From Artocarpus heterophyllus (lineage: Eukaryota; Streptophyta; Magnoliopsida; Rosales; Moraceae), in the NCBI GenBank assembly GCA_025403435.1, contig CM046335.1:5894103-5958102 (forward strand): DNA of 64,000 nucleotides. Direction: 5' to 3'. Shown here piece after piece: positions 54,247-64,000 of this stretch. Numbering within the stretch: position 1 is the stretch's first letter; each line of letters opens with the position of its first letter. Position numbers and translations under genes: made by a program. Under the pieces are notes generated by a model. The model worked only from the letters and a program-made list of their open reading frames with translations. It had not been told where the DNA came from and did not search any database.

Positions 54247-54366
54247 AGTGTGTTTGTTTGAGTTTTTAAATCACGGTTTGAATCATTTTGCTACAGTATT
54301 TTTTCTCATAAAAATTTAAATCTTTATTCAAATATTATACTCAAATATTCATACCAAACACACCCA
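54247..54366 (+). mobile_element. MITE-like element, family M, copy 1
   Basis: About 120 bp. It starts GTGTGTTTGTTTGAG, has the core AAATCACGGTTTGAATCATT and GCTACAGTATTTTTTCTCA, and ends in TACCAAACACACCC, which is the inverted complement of its start. Related copies lie at 59923-60041 and 61043-61163. Confidence 0.6.
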
Positions 54367-54369
54367 GGG

Positions 54370-55560
54370 AAGTTGCAATTGAACAGGCAAATATAGGGAT
54401 TGGATCCATCAAGGGCAGCATTGTTGTAACCCATAAGTAGATTCGAGTGCCAATTGAGGCTTTGACGATTTGATTTTTTGATCGCAACTACAATCGGTCC
54501 TTCGATTGATCGTTAGAGTCGACATTGAGATTCTAATCCAACTATGAGACGTCCCCAGCCTCCATATTTGTTCACGTCTTTGCCTGTCTTCTTCGGATCT
54601 AGATTCGAATTTGGATCTTCCATGAGATCTCGAGCTTCGTATGTGCCTCTAAAGGACGAATTGGGCTCCATCTTCACGAAACTTTACTTGTAGGTTATTT
54701 TTTATTGAAGAAAATGATGTCAAAAAAAAAAAAAAAAGAAACATATGTAGCCTAATCTTCCACTAATCATCGACATAAATTGAAGATTTAGATCTTCCAT
54801 GATGAAGTGAAACCAAGTTTTTTGTTCCTCCCTTCAAAACTGACGAAAATATGTAGCAATCTTTTTGACAAAATTTCAAGTTGGAATAAACAAATTCAAC
54901 AAATTAAAAAACTTAAATAAACAAACCAGTTAAACGAATTTTTGGTCAGGAGGTTACATTTTATAAATATTTTCTTGTATTTCAAATCATTATAATATAT
55001 GTCCATATTATTTTGTTCTTTACTGTTTTGTTTTAGGCTGCCCATCTTTCAATTACTCTCTTAACAATTCATCTAATGGCTAAAATTATAAGGTATTTGA
55101 TAGAGTGATTTAAAATATTGATTAAAATTATTTTTATTATAACATATAAAAATTTTATATTATTTATAACTGAAAAAATAATTCGAACCAATTTTTATCA
55201 AACATTTTATTAACATCCGGACTAAAACCGGTACTGGTCGCGAGACCAACCCGATCTTATTATTTTTAAAAAAACAAAAACAAAACAAAACAATTTTTTT
55301 TTCTTTTCTCTCCCAGATGTTTTTTTCTCCGTCGTTTTCTTTGTTTGGCGGTGCATTTTTTGTTTTTTGAAAACAGTTGATTCCCGCGGGCGGTGACGCC
55401 GCATTCTTGTCGCGCAGAAGACATTAACTTTGTCAAAACCCTAACGCACAGAATACGGTTGACTAACTTCTACCTAATTTTAATCCCGCCAAGTCTCATT
55501 TCTCTTCCTTTTTTTATCTTTCCATAAATTCACTCTTTCCGGAAATCAAAATTCATCGAA
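54370..55560. other. Intergenic DNA upstream of the first PCS gene
   Basis: Contains a 49-codon open frame at 54545-54694 (starts MRRPQPPYLF) with no recognisable similarity, and a MITE-like AT-rich fragment at 55085-55205. The promoter of the PCS gene should lie in the last few hundred bases. Confidence 0.4.
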
Positions 55561-55561
55561 A

Positions 55562-58500
55562 ATGGCTATGGCTGGTTTGTACAGACGAGTCCTTCCTTCT
55601 CCTCCGGCGATCGATTTCGCTTCCTCAGAAGGAAAGGTACACTTTCTTTCTTTCTTTTTTTTACATATATTTTTCTCTGTTTTTTAATTCTTTATCTTTC
55701 CTTCGTGAGTAATGCGTATTATCAATTTTGTTTCTGAAAATTTGAAATTGGAAAGGAGAAATCAAGAATTATTTGGCATTTTGGTGACGATTTTGATCAT
55801 GAAGGTTTAATTCAGTTAAGCTGTACTGTGAAATACATTTTTGCTTGTGATTTTTATTATTATTTCTAGTGAAATTGTTGTTTAGGATTGTCGTCTCATA
55901 TAGATTCCTTAGTACTTTTATTCTGTTCTGGTTTGCAGCAACTTTTTATTGAAGCGATTCAGAGTGGAACCATGGAAAACTTTTATAGATTGATCTCCTA
56001 TTTTCAGACACAGTCAGAGCCTGCATATTGTGGGTTGGCCAGCCTGTCCATGGTCTTGAATGCCCTAGCTATCGATCCTGGAAGAAAATGGAAAGGCAAG
56101 ATTTTTAACATATATGTATATATACTTATATATTTTGTACTAGAAGATTTTGGGCATATGTTACATTTTGCGAAATTTATGTTTCCTTTAATTTGAATTT
56201 TAAGAGACTATTGAAATCCATCACTCATGAACCTCTGTTATTTTGATCCTTCATATCTTCCACTTTGCCATCATGTTTTCCCTATAGTTTATGGTCAAAA
56301 ACGGAATATTAATTCAAAGATCTAATATCTGTCGTTTTTTTTTCTTGGAACTGCTGTGAGGACCTTATATATTTTTGGTTGGGTGATGTATAAATCAACA
56401 AACCCTTTTGGATTCCCTTATGTGAATGAATGTAGCTTGTTGTCATTTATGTTTTAGGACCTTGGAGATGGTTTGATGAGTCTATGTTGGATTGCTGTGA
56501 ACCTTTGGAAAAAGTTAAAGCTCAGGGCATTTCATTTGGGAAGCTTGTATGCTTGGCTCAATGTGCAGGAGCAAAAGTTGAAGCATTTCGTACAAACCAC
56601 AGCACCATTAATGATTTCCGTAAATATGTGATGAGATGTTCCACTTCGGACGATTGTCATTTGATCTCATCATATAATAGAGCAGCTTTCAAACAGGTTA
56701 GGATTAGTTACACAATTATCTTCCCGTTTTTTTTTTTTTTTTGGGTGTGAAATTTATGTTTGTATTTTCAATGGAATGGATTAAAGTCCCTACGTCTTGG
56801 TAGCATTGGAGGGTTTTCTGGTTGAAGTAGATAAGAGAAACTAAATGTTCATATGCCTCAAAGTAACGAACACGATACATTGGGGGGCTAATTATTGCTG
56901 TTGTTGCCATCTTTATCGTTTGCAAAACCTTGCTTAGACGAAACTTCTAGCTTGTTTCTTTTCAAGTACCAATTGAATCTTTGTTGCAGACAGGAACTGG
57001 TCATTTTTCACCAATTGGTGGTTATCATGCTGGAAAGGACATGGCACTTATCTTGGATGTTGCACGTTTCAAATATCCTCCCCACTGGGTTCCACTAACG
57101 CTTTTGTGGGAGGCCATGGATCATTATGATGGAACAACTGGACAACGTAGAGGGTAAGAGTTATACATATCATACTTCATGAGGATTAACTGATTACAAT
57201 GAGATTGGACCTGCTTCTCCAGAGCTGTTGGTGCACCTTCAGCATTTTTGCAAAAACAAAGTTATTGATTTTCTATGTTTTACTTTTTAAGTTGCTGCAT
57301 ATTTCATCCAAAATATAAATTTATCTTCACGTTTATTTTTTCCTAGGTTCATGCTTATAGCTAGGCCTCACAGGGATCCTGGACTGCTTTATACCCTGGT
57401 ATGTTGCAAGTTTGGTCATCGCTGTTATTGTCTACTTCTTGAACTATTGTACGATATCTTTGTGTCTGTGGAAAATATAAGTATATAAGGCTGTAACTTG
57501 TCTGAAATCCTGTATTCGTTGTCTCTTATAATTTTTATTTCATTCTTGAACTTCTGGCAGAGCTGTAAACATGAGAGTTGGATTGGTATTGCAAAATACT
57601 TAATAGACGATGTTCCTCTTCTGTTGAAGTCAGATAACGTGAAAGACATTGAGAAAGTTATCTCTGTAGTTTTCACATCTCTTCCGTCCAACTTTGAGGA
57701 ATTTATCAAGTGGGTTGCAGAAGTCCGGAGGCAAGAGGATGGTGGCCAAGGTGTAAGCCTGGAGGAGAAAGCTAGGCTTTCCATCAAGGTGTTGTAAAGC
57801 TCAAAATTATTTACTTCGACTTGTCCCTGTTACCCTTTTACACAAGGGGGCTTGCTCTTTTCTTCTTAGAATGACGTGTTAATTCTGCAGTTTATTGCAC
57901 TTCACTCCAAGTATTCACTTCCTATGTTCTGTTACGTAGGAGGAAGTCTTGAAACAGGTTCAGGAAACGGGCCTCTTTCAACATGTAACATCGTTTCTGA
58001 CTTCAGCGAATTTATGCTGCAAACACTCTATAACTTATGGAGACGGAGAGAATTTACAGAACATAGCTGCCAGTGTCTGTTGCCAAGGGGCAGAAATTTT
58101 ATCTGGGAATTCTGGCTCACGGGGTTATTGCTGTCAGGAAACATGTGTCAGGTGCTTGAAGATTAATGGTGACAAGCCAATCACAGTAGTAAGCGGAACG
58201 GTGGTAAATGGAAACACTCGGCAGGGGGTTGACGTGCTAGTACCTTCATCCCAGACAAAGCCAACTTGCCGCTGCACTGGCTCAAGAAATTACACCGGCT
58301 TGCACCCAGCCGGAGATGATGTTCTAACAGCGCTTCTTCTGGCCTTGCCTCCTGAGACATGGTCGGGTATCCAAGAAGAAAAGCTTTTGCAGGAAATACA
58401 TAGCCTCGTTTCAACTGAAAACCTTCCTACTTTGCTCCAAGAAGAGGTAACTTCGAACGATGTTTGAGCGCCATCAACATTATTTATCAACTCTTGGTCT

Positions 58501-58761
58501 TATTATTGTGATGCCTGCGGATTGTATTTTTAGTCAAATACATGATCGCCAATATGGTTACATTGCGTAATAATATTGTTCGGATGTCTATTTCATCTGG
58601 ATCCAAAGCTTTATTCTGAAGAAAATTTCTGAATGAAAGTGGTTATTTGGCAGGTGTTGCACTTACGTCGCCAGCTTCATCTTCTGAAGAGGTGCCAAGA
58701 GAATAAAGTGGATGAGTTTCTTGGTGCACCTCTCTGTCAGCATAACCTTTTCGTTGTGTAA
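55562..58761 (+). CDS. PCS: Phytochelatin synthase, upstream tandem copy
   Basis: Eight coding exons encode about 509 aa: 55562-55636, 55939-56095, 56458-56696, 56990-57153, 57347-57398, 57561-57788, 57940-58446, 58654-58761. The enzyme (gamma-glutamylcysteine dipeptidyl transpeptidase) polymerises glutathione into metal-chelating phytochelatins in the cytosol. The catalytic triad is at the standard positions: C56 in [12 protein letters not shown]162 in [16 protein letters not shown]180 in [12 protein letters not shown]. The variable C-terminal half carries Cys pairs ([29 protein letters not shown]) thought to sense metals. Intron 2 starts with GC (GAAAG|GCAAG) where the paralogue has GT. Exon 7 reads through to a stop 21 nt later if intron 7 is not spliced. 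Length is typical of the family. Confidence 0.96.
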
Positions 58762-59367
58762 ATCTGTTCTGTTTGTTTATTTAGTTCCAAGCAATTAACA
58801 ACTCAGACTGCATACAAGGCTTTTGTATCACTCTGAATACATTCTCAGGGTGACGAGGCTAGACGTGTACACTGCAACTACAGTTAGTAGAGCCATGGCA
58901 AAAGAGACTTATTCGGGAGATCAAAGTGGCCTTTGAAAATGGGTTAGGCCCCTTATTGTTTGTTTGAAATAACAGTTAGAACCATTTTTTAGTTTAAATT
59001 TTGTAAGTGAAAACATTGTAACAAAAACTATTAAAACTGTAAAAAACGGTTTGAACCGTAATTGTCAAATAGGAAATTTAAATGTACTCGTATATGACAT
59101 AGGCAAAGGTTGAATTCAACCTTTTTGTAACGAGGGAAAAAAAAGAACCAAAAAAAAAAGGGGAGAAAGAAATAGCTGTGAAATTTGAATCAGCATAGTA
59201 TTGATATTACCAGAATGATAGTACGTACCTTGAATTTAAATTTCTTTCATTAGGGTACGCAAGAAAAAGATGATGTTAACGGTCTCTTTTTATTAACATG
59301 CTCATTTGTTCAGCATTCATATTTAACCTTATAAGATTTAAATATTATTATTCATAAAAAGTTTTAG

Positions 59368-59725
59368 AGCCTATTTGGTAAGGCTTTTTAAAAGCTGTTT
59401 TTGTTTTTTAAGTCTAAAAGCTGCTTTTGGAAGTATGAATGATTTATCAGAAGTATTTTTGCTCTTTAGAAATACTTGTGGAAGCCATAAAATATGGCTT
59501 CTCATAAAAGCATTTTCGAAGTAGACTTTAAAACTTGTATTAGAGTATTAATACATATTAGTTTAAACAAAACATTTTTGTAACTTAAAAAAAAATTTGA
59601 AATCATTTTCACTCATTAAAACTCTTTTAAAAATATGGTTTCAAACATTTGTGAAAAAGCTATAGTTTTACTTTTATTCTTCTTTTGACTAAAAGCACAA
59701 ACAAAAATTATACCAACAGAACCTT
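59368..59725. mobile_element. MITE-like element, about 360 bp
   Basis: The left end AGAGCCTATTTGGTAAGGC with AAAAGCTGTTTTTG is mirrored at the right end, whose complement reads AAGGTTCTGTTGGTATAATT with TTTTTGTTTGTGCTTTTAG. The interior is AT-rich, repeats AAAGC-type motifs and has no ORF. The style is that of hAT-derived MITEs, but a target duplication is not clear. Confidence 0.45.
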
Positions 59726-59922
59726 AGTCTAAAAAGTATATTGTGTGATGAATTGTGACTTTACTATTTTATAATTAGTAAGGTTTTCATCTTATAAATA
59801 TGAAAATGATTTTTCTTATTTGTTTTATTTGTGAGGGAGAAGCTGTGGTAGGATTCACTTTATATGCATTGTCGGTCGGTGGTGCTTGTCATTGACCGTT
59901 GACTTAATATGAGACGATATAA

Positions 59923-60041
59923 GGTGTGTTTGTTTGGGTTTTTAAATCACGGTTTAAATTATTTTGCTATAGTATTTTCTCTCATAAAAATTTAAATCTT
60001 CATTCAAATATTCTATTCAAATACTCGTACTAAACGCATCC
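59923..60041 (+). mobile_element. MITE-like element, family M, copy 2
   Basis: Same order as copy 1: GGTGTGTTTGTTTGGG, AAATCACGGTTTAAATTATT, GCTATAGTATTTTCTCTCA, then ATTCAAATACTCGTACTAAACGCATCC. Confidence 0.6.
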
Positions 60042-61042
60042 ATAGACTGCATCATGAGTATTCAGTTATAATGGGATACGAAACATGTGATTTCTCTGAT
60101 AAAATTACAAAACGTTAAAAGCATTCATTCTTCAAGTGTAAAAGAGTACATAACTAGGAAAGTAATTATAGAAGAGCCTCATTCAAACTTCACAACGTTG
60201 CCTTAGTCTAGCCTCGTCGGCAAACTTATACCCGCCGACGAAAGATGAGCCAAAAAGAAAAAAAGCCTACCATTCAGATGCCTGTTTGTGGGTATTTATC
60301 CAAAAATGCACACAAAAACTAAGAATTGAGGCAAATTTTTGATCTTGAGGAATAAAAATATCAAGGAACCAATAAGCCAAAAAAAGACTGAAGCAAGTGG
60401 GAACGTATGATCTGAGAATGTAAACAAATTTCTCTCTCTCAAAAAGGCTTGAAAGTCCAATTAAGCAAGTTCATTGCTTTCACCACAGATTTCCCCAGCA
60501 ATATGGGCACCTAGTTGTTATTCATATCCTCTTCAACAATCTCTGGTAAATTGGAAGTGCAGAGGTAAATCCACATTGAAAAGTCTCCGGACAAGATGAC
60601 CTATAAAGGGATTTCGAAGAACGGGCGTGGGAGCTAGATTACGGAGGCTTTAGGAGCTCCATGAGCGCCGGGATTAGCAAAAATGGAACAATCATGTGGG
60701 TAATGCGTACTTGGTTTAATCCAAGTAAGACTTCAGGGAAATTAAGATTTTTATTTGTGGGTGGTTTTGTTTCAACATGCAATAAAAAAATGCAAACACC
60801 ATATCTCAAAAAAAAAAAAAAAATTGCAAACGCCAAACTTGGACTCCAAAGGGGGCATAGTGCAAATCGGATGAAGATGATTGTCATTGGCGCTGGATAG
60901 TTGGAATTTCGACGATTTGGCATTTCCTCATTTCTGACCGATTTTTGAGAAAACTTATAATTCACAGCTTTGTCTTTTTCTTTTCTTTTTTTTCCCTCTC
61001 TGCCGCGTAGAGTTTCTTATTCTTTGAGTACAAAAATATTAT

Positions 61043-61163
61043 GGGTCCGTTTGTTTCGATACTCGAATCACGGTTTGAATTATTTTGCTACAGTATTTTC
61101 TCTCACAAAAATTTAAATATTCATTCAAATACTCTATTCAAATACTCGAACCAAACGGATCCA
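61043..61163 (+). mobile_element. MITE-like element, family M, copy 3
   Basis: Best-preserved ends of the three: GGGTCCGTTTGTTTCGATAC at the left, and a right end whose complement reads GGATCCGTTTGGTTCGAGTA. The core GCTACAGTATTTTCTCTCA is shared with the other copies. Confidence 0.65.
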
Positions 61164-61585
61164 TATAATCTGTTCTATTTGCACATTGTATAACTTGAGA
61201 CATCAACAACGTCCAATTTTCATCCTACGGTCAATAACGGGCACTACAGTTAGTGCGTCTAAAGTGCGTCCTACTATAGAATCTCCCTATTTTTGAACGG
61301 ATTAAAAGAAAAAGGCTTAAAAACAAGCATGGAACCGAGAAGTAGTGGCCTTTGAGGCTTCCCCTTTCCATTTCTTATTCAACAAGAAAGGAAAAGTCAA
61401 AAAGTTATTTTTTTCTTTTTTTTTTAATAGCAATCGGACGGCCAGATCTTCATGACCATATAAATGCTCGGAAATTGAAATTTTCCAATAAGCAGTTTGG
61501 CGACTTTTAAATTTTTTTTTGTTTTTTTTAAAAAAGGGTCAAGCGAATAGGGTCACTTCTGCCCGCCACCAACAGAGGAGAAGAT

Positions 61586-64000
61586 ATGGCAATCGCCGGC
61601 CTTTACCGCAGAGTCCTTCCTTCTCCTCCAGCAATCGAGTTCGCTTCCCCTGAAGGCAAGGTATGAAAACCCTAACTCTCTCTCTCTAAAATGAGTAAAA
61701 GTATGGCGACATTCATGCATTAATGTCTTTTGCAGAGTCTCTTCACTGAAGCTTTGGGAGATGGAACCATGGAAGGGTTTTTCAAGCTCATCTCTTACTA
61801 CCAAACCCAATCGGAGCCTGCTTACTGTGGCCTCGCCACCCTTTCCATGGTCCTCAATGCGCTGTCCATTGATCCGGGAAGAAAATGGAAAGGTAACTTC
61901 TTTTTTGGTTGATAAAGTAGTGAATAGATTGAAAATTTATTGGGTTTTTTAGGCCCTTGGAGATGGTTTGATGATTCGATGCTGGATTGCTGTGAACCGC
62001 TGGAAAGGATCAAAGCTGAAGGGATCACATTTGGGAAAGTGGCGTGTTTGGCACATTGCAACGGGGCTAAAGTTGAAGCCTTTAGGACCGATGAGAGCAC
62101 GGTGGATGAGTTCCGCAAACGTGTAATCTCGTGCTCTTCTTTGGAGGCTTGTCATGTGATCTCGTCATACGATAGAAGAGTTTTTAAGCAGGTGTTGTCT
62201 GCTCGTTCTTCTATTGTTTGGCGGCTTGTTTTCTTTTTTCAACAATATGTTGTTAGTCAAGTACTTATGTAAAGTAAGAGCCTTCTAATTTGGATGCATA
62301 TGAACTTTTGTATGAAAGTGATGGAAATTCATGTCACTATCTGGTTGCAGACTGGAAGCGGCCATTTTTCACCAATTGGGGGTTACCATGCTGGAAGAGA
62401 TTTGGTTCTCATATTGGATGTTGCTCGGTTCAAATATCCTCCCCATTGGGTTCCTCTTACACTTCTTTGGGATGCCATGAACACTACTGATGAAGCAACG
62501 GGGCACCATAGGGGGTAAGCTCTTGTCTTATGAACTTAAAATGGTCCATGAACACTATGAATGAAGCAATGGCTTGGTTACTGATCCGATTCGAGAGTTT
62601 TGTGTCTTGAACAATTTGCTATGGTATTGCTAATTTGTTCGATTTTGCTAGGAGCAACCTCATAGGATAGATTTTGTCTGCAATTGACTTCTAAACATTT
62701 GTTCTTTTCAGGTATATGGTTATTTCAAAGCTTAATGGAGCTCCGTCTATTCTTTATACAGTGGTAATGCTCTTGTTTGTTGTTCTGTTATAATTTCATC
62801 TTTGTTATTGGCTTGTTCACATGATATTTCTGTATCCAATAATAAGATTCCTAACGGACCAGGTCAAAATCTATATTAATTAAGTTTTATGTGCTTGAAC
62901 AAGTATTTTAGATTCTAGCAGTTTTTTACTGGTCTTTGAACATGAGTAGAAAATGGGATGAGGTGGAAATATTTGAAGATCTTTGAACTACATCATGGAA
63001 GGTATAAGAAGAAGCTATATCTGTCATCAGCTCCACTCCTATGGCTTTGTTATAGGTAGGGGAAGTAAAAACATTGGCAAGAGGGATGTTTGGGGTAGGT
63101 CTTGGATTTGATCTGACGTAGCATTATGTAAACCTTTCTTACTCTATTACCGATGTCATTTATGTTTTGTGGTTTCATGGTTTGGTTGGCTCTAAATAAT
63201 TTTCAGTTTTTGATTCCTGTGGGCTTCTTTTCATGTATGCTCACAAGTGCGGCAAGTTGCAACAAATATTAGTATTATATAACTGCAGATTTTCTGCAGA
63301 GTTGCAGACATGAAAGTTGGAACACTGTTGCCAAGTACTTAACAGAAGATGTTCCTCTCCTCTTGAGGTTAGACGATGTGAAAGATGTTCAGGAAGTACT
63401 TTCTGTAGTTTTTAAATCACCCCCTGCTGATTTGAGAGAATTTATTGCGTGGATTGCGGAAGTTCGGAGACAAGAGGATGGAAGTTTAATCTTGAGTGAA
63501 GAGGAAAAAGGAAGGCTAGCTGTAAAGGTTTGTTGCAGGTTCTTTTTCTATATTTGCTTTTTCTTCAACGTGGTAAATATTCTCTCTTCGATATTTTATT
63601 TTGCTTCTGTTTTATTTTATTTGTAAGCAGATGGAAAAGTCTGAATATGAGATTTAAGCTTTGTGCTTTTCAGGAAGAGGTATTGAAACTAGCAAGAGAA
63701 ACTGAACTCTTCAAGCATGTATCCAGATGGTTGAATTGTGAAAGTCTCCTTTGCAAAGAAACCAAATCTTCTGGTGAAAACGGCGCATTGCCCGAGATAG
63801 CTGCAAAGGTTTGCTGCCAAGGAGCTCAAATTTTGGCTGGGAAACTTTGTGCAGCAGATCAACTTTGCTGCAGACAAACTGATGTTAAACTTTTAAAGGG
63901 TGACGGTAAAAGGCCCATAACAGTTGTATCAGGGACTGTGACAACAAATGGCTCTGAACAAGGAGTTGAAATGCTGGTAACATCACCTCATCCCGAGCCA
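61586..64000 (+). CDS. PCS: Phytochelatin synthase, downstream tandem copy (truncated by window end)
   Basis: Seven exons are visible: 61586-61660, 61736-61892, 61953-62191, 62351-62514, 62712-62763, 63300-63527, and 63674 to beyond 64000. About 414 residues are visible (305 through exon 6, then 109 codons of exon 7). Exons 1-6 have exactly the same lengths as in the upstream copy, so the two arose by tandem duplication. The catalytic residues C56, H162 and D180 are all kept ([38 protein letters not shown]). Intron 2 has a normal GT donor. The proteins have drifted, most clearly in exon 5 ([12 protein letters not shown] against [12 protein letters not shown]) and in the Cys-rich C-terminal part, where this copy has CCQGAQ and LCCRQTD but lacks the [10 protein letters not shown] cluster. 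The gene continues past the window. Confidence 0.96.

Larger units (their letters stand above)
58762..61585. other. Intergenic DNA between the tandem PCS genes
   Basis: About 2.8 kb holding the 3' UTR of the first PCS gene, a larger MITE-like element (59368-59725), two copies of MITE-like family M and no credible gene. ORFs at 60639-60965 (-) and 60661-60900 (+) overlap a poly-A tract and show no similarity. Confidence 0.5.

Noticed and set aside
57876..58166. 96-codon plus ORF
   Set aside because: Out-of-frame overlap of PCS exon 7.
60639..60965. Overlapping ORFs on both strands between the PCS genes
   Set aside because: They span a poly-A tract, overlap each other and match no known family.

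Overview
This is a plant nuclear window, dicot in character: intron-rich genes with GT-AG introns, AT-rich intergenic DNA, LTR retrotransposons and miniature elements. The species cannot be read from the sequence. The combination PCS, PP2A B'', CKL and VPS2.2-type genes recalls, from memory, the Arabidopsis chromosome 5 neighbourhood around At5g44070-At5g44100, so part of the window may be an old conserved block.

Positions 1-9,848 are nested transposons. An almost perfectly intact LTR retrotransposon (129-9423, minus strand) has 2.5-kb LTRs that appear to differ by one base, a 5-bp target duplication, a tRNA-Met primer site and a polypurine tract. It sits inside an older LTR. It shows no gag or pol. 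Instead it carries two intronless minus-strand ORFs: a LOG-like (cytokinin-activating enzyme family) protein, and a small basic Cys-rich protein whose layout resembles the nucleic-acid-binding proteins of flexuous plant RNA viruses. This is the most unusual object in the window.

Positions 9.8-21 kb hold one intronless GRAS-family gene (12745-14259, SCARECROW-like) in AT-rich, MITE-bearing DNA. Positions 21-37 kb hold three well-resolved genes: a 14-exon casein kinase 1-like gene (+), an 11-exon ESCRT-III VPS2-type gene (-) and a 12-exon PP2A B''-type EF-hand regulatory subunit gene (+). Between the last two lies a stretch rich in a dispersed GTCGTTT motif.

Positions 39-51 kb hold a decayed, intron-containing ribosomal protein L14 pseudogene (-), an 11-exon TBC/RabGAP gene (+) and a 4-exon ROP-interactive CRIB (RIC) gene (+). 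Positions 55.5-64 kb hold two tandem phytochelatin synthase genes (+). The second runs off the window. Both keep the Cys56/His162/Asp180 catalytic triad and identical sizes for exons 1-6. The first uses a GC-AG intron. The intergenic DNA from 50.8 to 61.5 kb carries foldback elements and three copies of one MITE-like family.

The host genes do not form one pathway. They cover transcription (GRAS), signalling (CKL, PP2A B'', RIC), membrane traffic (VPS2, TBC) and heavy-metal detoxification (PCS). Exon boundaries were placed by eye from splice sites, reading phase and family similarity. UTRs are not resolved.
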